A DNA stretch of 64,000 bases from Mycobacterium sp. GA-1841 (GCF_001954135.1 NZ_MBEQ01000009.1:62001-126000), one strand, 5' to 3'; counted from the stretch's first letter, positions 30,996 through 40,240 are shown. Notes: generated by a model from the sequence alone, not told the origin. Numbers and translations: made by a program.

Positions 30996-32143
30996 CAACC
31001 TTGGACACCGACGTCCTCATCGCCGCCGCGCAGGAAGCCACGGGGCTCACCGACTTCGGCGACGACACCCTGCCCGCCCGCGTGGCACTGGTCATCGACC
31101 GGATGAACAATGCCGAACTCGACGAAACCGGTTTGTGCGCAGCCGCATTGACAATCGACGGACTGTTGACGAGCCGACTGCGATTCATCGCAGACCACGC
31201 GCGCCTGCCGCTGGATGCAGAACCGATCACGGCGCCACTGTTCGCCACCGGCGAACCGCGGTCGGGCACGACGCTGCTGCACGCGCTGCTCGCCGAGGAC
31301 GAGGCCTCGCGCTCACTGCGGTTCTGGGAGGTGATGTACCCGTCGCCGCCACCTGGCCAGGCCGACGTCGGCGACCCGCGCCGGGCGCAGGCCGATGCCG
31401 ACTGGCGCGAAATCCTCGACCGGATACCGCCGTGGATCGTCAGCCACCCCTACAACGATCTGCTCGGTGCCGGGCTGCCGGAGTGCGAGCGCACCTGGGC
31501 GTTCGACTTCCGTGCGACGAACCCGAGCGCCTGGTGGCGGGTCCCGCTCACGATCCAGAACTTCGACCAAGACCATCGCGCGCAATACGCGCTGCACCGC
31601 ATGACGCTGCAACACATCCAACACTCGCGCCCGCCGAAACGCTGGGTGCTCAAGGGGTTTCACGGCCGACGCCTGCGCGCGCTGTTCGACACCTACCCCG
31701 ACGCCCGAATCGTCTGGGTACATCGTGACCCGGTGCAGGTGCTCGCCTCCCAGATCGTGGCCTTCGGGCAGATCAACGAGAGCCTTGCCGGGGCGCTGGA
31801 TTGGACGCAGTACGCCAAGGACACCATCGAGGGGTCGCGGGCCAACTTCCACGCCTACCTCACCGACCCGCTGGTGGACGACCCGCGTATCCACCACGTC
31901 CGCTACCGCGACTTCGTTGCCGACCCGGTCGCCGTGATCGGCGGCTTCTACGACTTCGCCGGACTTCCGTTGACTGCCGCCGCCGAAAAGGCGATGCGCG
32001 ACTACCTCGTCACCAACCGCAGCGACCGGTACGGCAAGTTCACCTACTCCACCGACGTCCTACCGGTCCCCGTGCAGCAGCTGCACGACGAATTCGCCGG
32101 CTACCGTGAGCGGTTCGGCATCGACATCGAGACGAGGCGCTGA
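30992..32143 (+). CDS. Sulfotransferase family protein
   Basis: This 383-residue protein has the PAPS-binding loop GEPRSGTTLLHAL (residues 87-99) and the 3'-phosphate region RIVWVHRDPVQVLAS. It belongs to the mycobacterial Stf-like family that transfers sulfate from PAPS to a hydroxyl group. ATG overlaps the LLM stop (ATGA) and its TGA overlaps the next ATG (TGATG). Its place in a catabolic-looking operon with an esterase is unusual. Confidence 0.85.
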   Translation: MTTLDTDVLIAAAQEATGLTDFGDDTLPARVALVIDRMNNAELDETGLCAAALTIDGLLTSRLRFIADHARLPLDAEPITAPLFATGEPRSGTTLLHALLAEDEASRSLRFWEVMYPSPPPGQADVGDPRRAQADADWREILDRIPPWIVSHPYNDLLGAGLPECERTWAFDFRATNPSAWWRVPLTIQNFDQDHRAQYALHRMTLQHIQHSRPPKRWVLKGFHGRRLRALFDTYPDARIVWVHRDPVQVLASQIVAFGQINESLAGALDWTQYAKDTIEGSRANFHAYLTDPLVDDPRIHHVRYRDFVADPVAVIGGFYDFAGLPLTAAAEKAMRDYLVTNRSDRYGKFTYSTDVLPVPVQQLHDEFAGYRERFGIDIETRR

Positions 32144-33387
32144 TGGCCTTCGGCGACACCGACGACGACGCGGCACTGCGCGCGGCGTGGCACGACTTCT
32201 GTGACCGGCTCAAGGCCGCCGGGGATCTCGCCTTCAAGGACACCTCGCCCGCGCATCCCCTGCAGCGCGCTGACGCCTTCCGCTATCTCACCCAGAACCT
32301 CGGGCAGGCTTATGATCTCGCGCTGGAGACCAAAAACGCCCGCTATCCGATGATCCATCCCTTCTGCGGGCCGAGCCGCAAGCTCGGCGGCGACAACGCC
32401 GACTTCGTCTATCTGCAGGCGTGGATCGACGGCGCGTCGACGTATCGCATCGAAGGTGATCGGGGTACCGCGCGGTTCATCAACTTCACCGTGCAGGGGC
32501 CGCGTCCGGAGAAGGACGTCTACTACGGAGCCGATCACCCCAACCTGCACGAGCCTTTCGGCGATACCCCCGAGGCGAACATCACCGGCGACGAACTGGT
32601 CACGGAACCCGACGGCAGCTTCGTCCTCTATGTCGGAGGGCAGCGGCGAGAACAGAATTGGCTGCCCACCACAGCGGGTTCGCGCAAGCTGTTCATGCGG
32701 CAGGGGTTCGACTCCTGGGCGGAGCGCTCGGCGCAATTCAGCATCGAGCGCATCGACATGGACGCGCCACGTCCCGTCCCGACACCGCGGGACCTCATCA
32801 CGTCCATGCAGTGGGCCGGTGACTTCCTCACCGGGGCGATGACGGACTGGCCCGACCGCGAACTGCAGATCGGCTCGCTGTTCGGCGAGCCCGAGCCCAA
32901 CGTGTTCCCCGGTGCGCGCTTCGCCGGCACGGCGGAGCAACGCGACGCGCGCCGCGGCCGGCTCATCGTCACCACGCCGTGGCGTCTGGGACCTGACGAG
33001 GCGCTGCTCTTCGAGTTCGCCGACGGCGACGAGTTCTGGATGCTGACCAACATGGGCGCGTTCTGGAACAGCATGGACTACCTGTACCGGCCGGTGAGCT
33101 ACACGCCGAGCCGATCGGCGATCGACGCCGACGGCCGCGTGCGAATGGTTCTGGCGCACGACGATCCCGGTGTGCACAACTGGATTGACACCCAACGGTT
33201 CAGCGAGGGTTACCTGATGATGCGGGTCATCGGGAGCCGGCAGGTGCCCGAGGTCGACACCACGGTCGTCCCGTTGGCCGAGCTGGACACCGTGCTGCCG
33301 GCCGACACCCGTCGCGTCACCGACGACGAACGCGCCGCGCAACTGCACGTCCGCTTCGACGCCATTCGACGCAGGTACAGGATCTGA
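32143..33387 (+). CDS. DUF1214-type protein
   Basis: This 414-residue soluble protein ends with the segment DDPGVHNWIDTQRFSEGYLMMR, which I associate with DUF1214 proteins. Earlier it has YPMIHPFCGPSRKLGGDNADFVYLQAWIDG and a SFVLYVGGQRREQNWLP strand. Family function is not established. It is translationally coupled to the sulfotransferase, with the VOC gene starting one base after its stop. Confidence 0.7.
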   Translation: MAFGDTDDDAALRAAWHDFCDRLKAAGDLAFKDTSPAHPLQRADAFRYLTQNLGQAYDLALETKNARYPMIHPFCGPSRKLGGDNADFVYLQAWIDGASTYRIEGDRGTARFINFTVQGPRPEKDVYYGADHPNLHEPFGDTPEANITGDELVTEPDGSFVLYVGGQRREQNWLPTTAGSRKLFMRQGFDSWAERSAQFSIERIDMDAPRPVPTPRDLITSMQWAGDFLTGAMTDWPDRELQIGSLFGEPEPNVFPGARFAGTAEQRDARRGRLIVTTPWRLGPDEALLFEFADGDEFWMLTNMGAFWNSMDYLYRPVSYTPSRSAIDADGRVRMVLAHDDPGVHNWIDTQRFSEGYLMMRVIGSRQVPEVDTTVVPLAELDTVLPADTRRVTDDERAAQLHVRFDAIRRRYRI

Positions 33388-33388
33388 C

Positions 33389-33895
33389 ATGGACCCCAGA
33401 CTCGAGACGCTCGCCGTATCGGCCTTCGACAACGTCTACCACATCGGCCATCTCGTCCCGGATCTGTTGGGCGCCATGGACGCTCTTGGGAGTGCCCTGC
33501 AAATCAACTGGGCACCACCGTTCGAGATGCGTAGCGGCTTCGCCCGTCCGGACGGGTCCGCGGACGACCAGACCGTGCGCATCGCGTTCTCCGCGTCCGG
33601 TCCGCCGTACCTGGAGCTGATCGAGGTCGTCGCGGATGCCGACTCGATCTTCGCCGAGCCGAAGCTCGGCGGTGTGCACCACCTCGGCTACTACGCACAG
33701 CGCTGGCGCGACGATGTCGCACGACTGCAGGGTGACGGGTGGGAGCTGGAGCGCACCGGTGCCGGCGTGGCGTTCCTGCGCGATCCGCGCAGCGGGCTGC
33801 GCGTGGAAGTGGTGAGCTTCAAGGGCCGCGACTTTCTGACCCAGATCCTCAGCGGTGAGATGGCAACGCAATATCCGCTGACCGAGCGCCCGTGA
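33389..33895 (+). CDS. VOC (glyoxalase/dioxygenase fold) protein
   Basis: This 168-residue protein has the vicinal-oxygen-chelate pattern. VYHIGHLVPDLLGAM supplies a first His, PYLELIEVV the first half-site Glu, and GVHHLGYYAQRWRDDV the second half. The family includes isomerases, epimerases and dioxygenases. It is coupled to the esterase through GTGA. The reaction in this pathway is unknown. Confidence 0.78.
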   Translation: MDPRLETLAVSAFDNVYHIGHLVPDLLGAMDALGSALQINWAPPFEMRSGFARPDGSADDQTVRIAFSASGPPYLELIEVVADADSIFAEPKLGGVHHLGYYAQRWRDDVARLQGDGWELERTGAGVAFLRDPRSGLRVEVVSFKGRDFLTQILSGEMATQYPLTERP

Positions 33896-35322
33896 CCGCG
33901 GTCGCGCACACGTCGTACGGGGCGCTTCGCGGTGACGCCAGTGGAGACCTCGTCGTCTTCCGCGGGGTGCCGTATGCGGCGCCGCCGACGGGCGAGTACC
34001 GCTGGCGCCCACCGCAACCCGTATCGACCTGGGCGGGCGTGCGCGACGCGACCGCATTCGGGCCGATTGCCCCGCAGGACATCTCGCCCGAGCGGCTGGC
34101 CAAACGCGATCTCACCATGAGCGAGGACTGCCTCACGCTCAACATCTGGACACCGGCGGTCGACGACAACCGCCGTGCCGTGCTGGTCTTCCTGCACGGC
34201 GGCGGGCAGGCGCTGGGACACGGATCCGCACCGCTGCTGGACGGATCGCGACTGGCCCGGCGTGGCGACATCGTGGTGGTGACGGTGAACTTCCGGCTCG
34301 GCATACTGGGTTCGCTCTACGCGCCGGATTGGCACGGGCCGGGATCCACCAATCTGACACTGCGCGACCAGCGACACGCGCTGCAATGGGTACGCGATGA
34401 GATCGCCGCGTTCGGCGGCGATCCGGGCGCCGTCACGGTGGCGGGGCAGTCCTCCGGTGCGATCTCGATATCGGCCTTGCTCGCCGCGGGCTGCGATCTC
34501 TTCGATCGGGCGATCCTGCAGAGCGGTGGCCTGGAGCGCGTCCGCTCGACCGCGGCCGCCGCGGCCGTGGCCGAGCAGCTCGGCGCGCTCAGGTGCGGCG
34601 TCGAACCGAGTGTCGCGGAAATCCTTGTCGCGCAACGATCGATCGACACCGGATTCGTACCGCCGCAGGGCCCGTTCCATCCCTGCATCGACGGCGATGT
34701 CATTTCCGAGCATCCGTTGGTGGCTACGCGCAGCCGCGATACGCCGGCGATTCCTATCCTCGCCGGGACGACGCGCGACGAGTGGCGGATCTTCGATGCG
34801 GCACTGGACGAGGGTGTCTTCACCGAGCAGTACGTGCGCGACAGGGCTCAGGCGCTCGCCGGGGACGGACACGACCCCGGCGCGGTGGTGGCGACGTACC
34901 GCGTCGACAAGCACACGCTTCGCGATGCCGCCAGCGCGATGGTCACCGACTACCACTTCACCGCGCCGACCGAGCAGTTCGCCCGAGCCCGCGCCGAGCG
35001 CGGCAGCACGGTGTTTCGTTACGAATTGCAGTGGCCTTCTCCGCGGGCCGGCCTGGGGGCATGCCACGATTCGTGCCTGCCCTTGGTCTTCGGCACCCTG
35101 GACGCCGCGCCTGCGCTCGCCGGCGCTGACGAGGCGGCACGCCAGATGTCGGATGCGGTTCAGCGGCTGTGGCTGGACTTCATTCGTGGGGGAGAGCCTT
35201 GGGAACCTTACGACGGTGTCAGCGGGGCCACGATGTTGCTGGGCTCGGAGGCCCGAATCGTCCGCCGGCACCGCGCGGAGCAACTCGCGATCTGGGAGAA
35301 CCGCTATCCCGCCTACGGGTAG
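33892..35322 (+). CDS. Type B carboxylesterase/lipase
   Basis: This 476-residue alpha/beta-hydrolase shows type B esterase signatures. FRGVPYAAPPTG and EDCLTLNIWTP are near the N-terminus, LHGGG forms the oxyanion hole and VAGQSSGAIS carries nucleophile S187. A late GACHDSCLPLVFG supplies the His region. The start GTG overlaps the VOC stop. It is the last gene of the LLM-sulfotransferase-DUF1214-VOC-esterase operon. Confidence 0.87.
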   Translation: MTAVAHTSYGALRGDASGDLVVFRGVPYAAPPTGEYRWRPPQPVSTWAGVRDATAFGPIAPQDISPERLAKRDLTMSEDCLTLNIWTPAVDDNRRAVLVFLHGGGQALGHGSAPLLDGSRLARRGDIVVVTVNFRLGILGSLYAPDWHGPGSTNLTLRDQRHALQWVRDEIAAFGGDPGAVTVAGQSSGAISISALLAAGCDLFDRAILQSGGLERVRSTAAAAAVAEQLGALRCGVEPSVAEILVAQRSIDTGFVPPQGPFHPCIDGDVISEHPLVATRSRDTPAIPILAGTTRDEWRIFDAALDEGVFTEQYVRDRAQALAGDGHDPGAVVATYRVDKHTLRDAASAMVTDYHFTAPTEQFARARAERGSTVFRYELQWPSPRAGLGACHDSCLPLVFGTLDAAPALAGADEAARQMSDAVQRLWLDFIRGGEPWEPYDGVSGATMLLGSEARIVRRHRAEQLAIWENRYPAYG

Positions 35323-35352
35323 GCGGCTTGACCGGACGCTCCGGACCTCGCG

Positions 35353-35835
35353 TCACTCCAAGTCGGACAACACCTTTCGTGCGGCTTCGAGCTCCGCTTC
35401 CAGCGCGGCGACTTTGGCGGCCTGCTGGGAGCGTGCTTCTTCGATCACTTCGTCGATGGGCGTGGAGAGGTCCTCGTGTAGTTCTTTTGCAGCGCGGGAG
35501 ACCGCCGCGGCCGCCACGGCGACATCGCGGGCCAGGTAGGTCGATCCTTGCTTGAGCTCGGCATGCCATTCGCCGTCAGCCGTGCCCGTGACGGTCAAGG
35601 TCAGCTCGATGGTCTTGGACTTCTTACCCGCGGCCTTCTTGGCCGGTGCCTTCCTGGGCTTCTCCTCGACGGGAGTTCCAGCGGCGGATGCCGTGTCCTC
35701 GGCCGGCGCAACGACGTCGGCGGGAGTGTCAGAGTCGGTGGTCATCGTTTCCGGGGCCTGAGCGTCTACAGTCATCGTCACGGCGGACTCCTTCACAACA
35801 TCGCTTGCGCTGGGCTGGCTGGCGGTCAGAGACAT
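35353..35835 (-). CDS. DUF6319-like protein with C-terminal coiled coil
   Basis: This 160-residue protein has an acidic, Ala/Thr-rich N-terminal half and a Lys/Ala segment (KPRKAPAKKAAGKK). A beta region follows (ELTLTVTGTADGEWHAELKQG). The last 60 residues form a coiled coil (DEVIEEARSQQAAKVAALEAELEAARKVLSDLE). I place it tentatively in the family called DUF6319. A near-perfect SOS box abuts its ATG. A truncated paralogue lies at 27273-27500. Function unknown. Confidence 0.7.
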   Translation of the reverse strand: MSLTASQPSASDVVKESAVTMTVDAQAPETMTTDSDTPADVVAPAEDTASAAGTPVEEKPRKAPAKKAAGKKSKTIELTLTVTGTADGEWHAELKQGSTYLARDVAVAAAAVSRAAKELHEDLSTPIDEVIEEARSQQAAKVAALEAELEAARKVLSDLE

Positions 35836-35851
35836 TAGAACACACGTTCGA
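35836..35851 (-). promoter_or_regulatory. LexA/SOS box at the start of the DUF6319-like gene
   Basis: TAGAACACACGTTCGA matches 15 of 16 positions of the mycobacterial SOS box TCGAAC-N4-GTTCGA. It lies directly against the ATG of the minus-strand gene, where LexA would cover the promoter of a leaderless or short-leader transcript. Confidence 0.6.
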
Positions 35852-35883
35852 CGCGTGTGGTCAAGTCGACGTGCCCTCGACGC

Positions 35884-36585
35884 TCATTTCGGATGGCCGG
35901 TCTTGTCGATACGGGTGCCGATGACAGTGGTGTCCAAGTGCCGCAGTAGATCTAGCGGATCATCGAAAACTACCTGCGCACCGGCCTTTTCGAGTTCGGA
36001 ATCGGCTACGCCGCCACACCGCAGCCCGATGAACGGCACACCGACGCGGGTGGCGGCCTCCCCGTCCCACACGGCATCACCGATGAAGGCGGCGCGATCG
36101 GCTGAGACGCCGGCTCGATCGAGAGCCACCTGAACGATGCCCGGGTCGGGTTTGGCCATGTCGACATCCTTCGAAGAGGTCGCGGCGGTGATGGCATCGT
36201 CGCTGTCGAGAATTTTTCGGGTGATGGCGAGTTCGTCTTCCGGCGCCGAACTGGCGAGCACCACCGTCACCCCGTTGTCGGCGAGATGGTGCAGCAGTTC
36301 GCGCGCACCGGGAAGGCGGACGATCAGCTCGGCGGACTCTTTGTAGAGACTGCTGTGGCGGTCCTTGAGGCGCTCCTGCACAGCGTCGTCGGCGTCGCCG
36401 GACAGTTGCGCCACCAGGTGACTGCCGTCCATGCCGATGCTGCGGTGTATCTGCCAGGCCGCGACATCGATCTTTTCCTCCCGGAAAGCCTGCACCCAGG
36501 TGTGCACATGCAGATAGTTCGAGTCCACCAGGGTTCCGTCGACGTCGAACAGGACGGCAAAAGGATCGGCCTCAGGCATTGGCAT
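35884..36585 (-). CDS. HAD-superfamily phosphatase
   Basis: This 233-residue hydrolase has FDVDGTLVDSN (motif I, two Asp), VVLASSAPEDE (motif II), a Lys in SKDVDMAKPDPGI and FIGDAVWD (motif IV). These and the cap domain resemble beta-phosphoglucomutase/phosphatase-like HADs. It lies 37 bp downstream of the MerR gene on the same strand. The substrate is unknown. Confidence 0.85.
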   Translation of the reverse strand: MPMPEADPFAVLFDVDGTLVDSNYLHVHTWVQAFREEKIDVAAWQIHRSIGMDGSHLVAQLSGDADDAVQERLKDRHSSLYKESAELIVRLPGARELLHHLADNGVTVVLASSAPEDELAITRKILDSDDAITAATSSKDVDMAKPDPGIVQVALDRAGVSADRAAFIGDAVWDGEAATRVGVPFIGLRCGGVADSELEKAGAQVVFDDPLDLLRHLDTTVIGTRIDKTGHPK

Positions 36586-36621
36586 GCCGGCGGGATACCC
36601 GTCGCCCCGCTGGTCAAACGG

Positions 36622-37011
36622 TCACCCGTGGTAGCGGGCCAACTGCTCGGTGAGTTCATGGGCGTAGGCCAATTGCCGGGACAGTTTGGCGCAGGCTTCC
36701 GCGGCGCGCGTGTGGCATTCGGCCACATAGGCGGTGGCCGCCTCACGCTCAGCGGTGGCCGCATCAGGCGAGTTGAGGGTGTCAAGGGCATCGAGTAGAT
36801 GACGCATCTCGTCGAGACTGAAGCTTAACGGTTTCATCCGCCGGATCGCGAGCAGCCGGTTGACGTCGTCGGCGGTGTAGAGGCGGAAGCCGCCCGCGGA
36901 CCGCGCCGAGGGCGCCACCAGACCGACTTCGTCGTAGTGTCGAATTGTCTTGATGGACAGTTCAGTTTGCGCGGCGACCTCGCCGATCTGTAGGTGCTCT
37001 TGAGCGTTCAA
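36622..37011 (-). CDS. MerR family transcriptional regulator
   Basis: This 129-residue protein has a MerR winged helix (IGEVAAQTELSIKTIRHYDEVGLV ... GGFRLYTADDVNRL) and a C-terminal dimerisation helix. No cysteine cluster for metals is seen. The TTG start at 37011 has GGGGG upstream; no ATG fits. It lies 20 bp after the SulP gene and may be cotranscribed with it. Confidence 0.82.
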   Translation of the reverse strand: MNAQEHLQIGEVAAQTELSIKTIRHYDEVGLVAPSARSAGGFRLYTADDVNRLLAIRRMKPLSFSLDEMRHLLDALDTLNSPDAATAEREAATAYVAECHTRAAEACAKLSRQLAYAHELTEQLARYHG

Positions 37012-37031
37012 CGATGCCCCCGTGTGACGGT

Positions 37032-38540
37032 TCAGTGTGCCGCGGTGAGTTGGCCGCTGAGGCGGGCGTGCCGCGCGGCGCTGTTGTCGTTCATCCCGAC
37101 AATGGTGACGGTCTTGCCCTTGGCGGCGTATTTGGTGGTGATGGCGTCCAGGGTGGCGACGGTGGAGGCGTCCCAGATATGGGCCTGGCTCATGTCGATC
37201 ACGATGTTGGCGGGGTCGCCGACGTAATCGAATTGGTAGACAAGGTCATTGCTGGAGGCGAAGAACAGCTCGCCCCGGACCGCGTAGACCCGGGTGTCCT
37301 GGTCGGGGTGGGCGATGTCGACGACGTCGGTGAAGTGGGCAACGCGTCGGGCGAACAGCACCATGGCCGTCACGGTGCCGACCGCGACGCCGTAGGCCAG
37401 GTTGCTCGTCGCCACGGTGACGGCGACGGTCACGAGCATCACGGCCGTTTCGCTCTTGGGCATGCGCCGCAACGTCTTCGGGTTGATCGAGTGCCAGTCC
37501 AGGGTGCCGACGGAGACCATGATCATCACCGCGACCAGGGCAGCCATTGGAATGAGGGCGACGATATCGCCGAGCCCGACCACCAGGCCGAGCAGGAAGG
37601 TGCCGGCCAAGAAGGTGGAGATGCGGGTGCGGGCACCGCACACCTTCACGTTGATCATCGTCTGCCCGATCATCGCGCAGCCGCCCATTCCGCCGAAGAA
37701 CCCGGTGACGACATTCGCCACGCCCTGCCCCAGCGCCTCGCGGGACTTGTCGGAGTGCGTGTCGGTGATGTCGTCGACGAGCTTGGCCGTCATCAGCGAC
37801 TCCAGCAGGCCCACCACGGCCATCGCCAGCGCGTAGGGTGCGATGACCCCGAGCGTCTGCAGGGTGAACGGCACGTTGGGGATCAGCAGGGTCGGCAGAC
37901 TGGACGGGAGTTGACCTTCGTCGCCCACGTTGGGAATCGACCAGCCGAATCCGACCGTCGCGGCGGTGAGCACCACGATGGCCACCAGTGGAGCGGGGAT
38001 GGCGGTGGTCAGTTTCGGCAGCGCCACGATGACGACGATGGCGACCGCGACCATCGGGTACACCAACCACGGCACCCCGAGCAGGTGTGGCAGCTGGGAC
38101 AAGAAGATCAGGATGGCCAGCGCGTTGACGAAGCCGACCATCACACTGCGCGGCACGAACCGCATCAGTTTGGCGACGCCCAGACCGCCGAGGACCAACT
38201 GCAGGATGCCGGCCAGGATGACGGTGGCGATCAGGTAGTCCAGGCCGTGACTGCGGACCAGCGGGGCCACCACGAGGGCGACCGCCCCGGTCGCGGCCGA
38301 GATCATCGCCGGTCGGCCGCCGACGACGGCGATGGTCGCCGCCATCGTGAATGCCGCGAACAGGCCGACGCGGGGATCCACTCCGGCGATGATCGAGAAC
38401 GAGATCGCCTCGGGGATCAAGGCCAACGCCACCACCAGCCCGGCCAAAACCTCGGTACGCAGTCGCCGCGGCGAGCGCAGGGTGGCCAGCACCGACTGCT
38501 GTTCGCGCGGCGTCAGAGCCTCAGACGATTGTTTCAACAC
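37032..38540 (-). CDS. SulP family inorganic anion transporter
   Basis: About 500 residues with 10-12 or more transmembrane helices and the SulP signature near ALIPEAISFSIIAGVDPRVGLFA. A C-terminal STAS-like domain ends with NIVIDMSQAHIWDASTVATLDAI. SulP proteins move sulfate, bicarbonate or other anions. The start is uncertain: GTG 38540 or TTG 38537 fit a nearby GGAG, while an ATG lies further upstream. A perfect inverted repeat is at 38616-38633. Confidence 0.83.
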   Translation of the reverse strand: MLKQSSEALTPREQQSVLATLRSPRRLRTEVLAGLVVALALIPEAISFSIIAGVDPRVGLFAAFTMAATIAVVGGRPAMISAATGAVALVVAPLVRSHGLDYLIATVILAGILQLVLGGLGVAKLMRFVPRSVMVGFVNALAILIFLSQLPHLLGVPWLVYPMVAVAIVVIVALPKLTTAIPAPLVAIVVLTAATVGFGWSIPNVGDEGQLPSSLPTLLIPNVPFTLQTLGVIAPYALAMAVVGLLESLMTAKLVDDITDTHSDKSREALGQGVANVVTGFFGGMGGCAMIGQTMINVKVCGARTRISTFLAGTFLLGLVVGLGDIVALIPMAALVAVMIMVSVGTLDWHSINPKTLRRMPKSETAVMLVTVAVTVATSNLAYGVAVGTVTAMVLFARRVAHFTDVVDIAHPDQDTRVYAVRGELFFASSNDLVYQFDYVGDPANIVIDMSQAHIWDASTVATLDAITTKYAAKGKTVTIVGMNDNSAARHARLSGQLTAAH

Positions 38541-38615
38541 AGCTCCGTTCCAGCGCCCAGCTCGGCGCGGCAAAGATGAGATAAGAGGGCCTCCACGCCA
38601 CATTGCGTGAAAAGC

Positions 38616-38633
38616 ATTGCCAGAACTGGCAAT
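38616..38633. promoter_or_regulatory. Perfect inverted repeat upstream of SulP gene
   Basis: ATTGCCAG-AA-CTGGCAAT is an exact 8-bp dyad, 75 bp before the likely SulP start in a 200-bp gap between same-strand genes. It could be an operator; the binding protein is unknown. Confidence 0.4.
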
Positions 38634-38743
38634 ATCGACTATGGACACGAACTCTACCCTCGGGGGAGGGTTGTCTTCCAAATTGGGAAGCGTGGTTGTG
38701 CTCGATGCCACAGCCGACGCGGCTCGACCCGAGCGGGTGGTAT

Positions 38744-40240
38744 TCAGTCGGCGAGACCGTATTCGTCGAACCAGTAGGCGAGCTTGCCGCGGCGGCTCAC
38801 CGCGCGTAGCCGGGCCTCGGCGGCGGTGCGCATCTTGCTGGTCGTGACGATGAGCAGTTCGTCACCGACGGCGATGCGGGTGTCTGGCAGCGGCACGAAC
38901 GTACGGCCGTTGCGGATGATCAGTGTGATGACGGCCGGGTCGGGCAGCCGCAACTCCAAGATCGTCACGTTGTGCAGCCGGGAGTGTGGTTGGACGGTCA
39001 TGGTGAGAAGTTCGGCGTCGAGCACGTCCAGCGGAGCCGCCTCGACCTGGATCTCGCGGGTGACGTCGCGGGTGATCAGTCCCAGGGCATTGGCCACGAA
39101 GCGGATGCTGGGCGCCTGCACCAAAGTGAAGATCACCACGAGTACGAACACCACGTTGAGCAGCCGGTAGCTGTCGGGCACCCCCGCCACGATCGGAAAC
39201 GTGGCCAGCACGATCGGCACCGCACCACGCAGCCCGGCCCAGGACAGAAAGAGTTGTTCGCGGATCGGGATGCGGAAACCGACCAGGGACGCGATCACCG
39301 ATACCGGCCGGGCGATGAGCAGCAGCACCAGCCCGACAACGATCGCCGGGATGATGTCCCCGGCTAGATCGTGCGGGTTCACCAGCAATCCGAGGAGCAC
39401 GAACAGCCCGATCTGGGCCAGCCAGCCGACGCCCTCGGCGAACGAGCGGGTGGCCGATTTGTGCGGCAGCCCTGAGTTGGCGAGTACGACCGCGGACAGG
39501 TAGGCGGCGATGAAACCGCTGGCATGGGCGCTGCCGGCGGCGGCGAATGCGATGAACCCCAGCCCAAAGGTGGCGATGGGATACAGCCCCGAGGCCGGTA
39601 GTGCGATGCGACGCAGCGCGAAGGCGCCGGCGAACCCGACCGCCAGGCCCAGCAGAGAGCCGGTGACCAGCTCATAGGCGAGGTCGGTGATGGCGCCCTC
39701 GGGATGGAACACGAACGGCACCACGCTGAACGTCAACACGAGGATCACGGCCGGCGCGTCGTTGAAGCCGGATTCGGCTTCCAGCAGACCGGCCAGACGT
39801 CGGGGCAGTGGCAAAATCCGAAGCACGGAGAACACGGCGGCCGCATCGGTGGAGGAGACGATGGCGCCGAGCAACAGTGCGAGCTGCCAGTTCATGTCCA
39901 GCAACAGGTGCGCCCCGACCGCGGTGATCGCGGTGCTGATCACCACACCCAGGGTGGCCACCACGCCCGCCGGTGCCAGTACGCCGCGGATATCGGAGAA
40001 CCGGGTGGTCAGACCGCCTTCGACGAGCACGATCGCCAGGGCGGTGGTGCAGACATTGCGGGCCAGTTCGACGTTGTTGAAATCCAGCCCGATTCCGTCG
40101 ACGCCCAGCACCATGCCGACCGCCAGGAAGAACAGCAGGCTGGGAAAGCCGATCTTGGTGGCCACCCGCGTGCCGATGATGCTGGCCAGCAGTACGACGC
40201 CGCCGGTGAGCAAGGTGAGGTAGAGCTGGTTCAGACTCAT
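38744..40240 (-). CDS. Potassium/proton antiporter (CPA1, NhaP2-like)
   Basis: This 498-residue antiporter has about 12 transmembrane helices, including the ion-binding region AIVSSTDAAAVFSVL and GFNDAPAVIL. A C-terminal TrkA-C-like regulatory domain begins near RLHNVTILELRLPDP. The architecture is that of K+/H+ antiporters regulated by nucleotides. It is divergent from a TrkA-like gene, consistent with potassium homeostasis. Confidence 0.87.
   Translation of the reverse strand: MSLNQLYLTLLTGGVVLLASIIGTRVATKIGFPSLLFFLAVGMVLGVDGIGLDFNNVELARNVCTTALAIVLVEGGLTTRFSDIRGVLAPAGVVATLGVVISTAITAVGAHLLLDMNWQLALLLGAIVSSTDAAAVFSVLRILPLPRRLAGLLEAESGFNDAPAVILVLTFSVVPFVFHPEGAITDLAYELVTGSLLGLAVGFAGAFALRRIALPASGLYPIATFGLGFIAFAAAGSAHASGFIAAYLSAVVLANSGLPHKSATRSFAEGVGWLAQIGLFVLLGLLVNPHDLAGDIIPAIVVGLVLLLIARPVSVIASLVGFRIPIREQLFLSWAGLRGAVPIVLATFPIVAGVPDSYRLLNVVFVLVVIFTLVQAPSIRFVANALGLITRDVTREIQVEAAPLDVLDAELLTMTVQPHSRLHNVTILELRLPDPAVITLIIRNGRTFVPLPDTRIAVGDELLIVTTSKMRTAAEARLRAVSRRGKLAYWFDEYGLAD

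Noticed and set aside
37014..38579. 521-residue open frame on the plus strand
   Set aside because: Antisense to the SulP gene, with Asp/His/Gly-rich low-complexity translation; SulP has clear transmembrane and STAS features.
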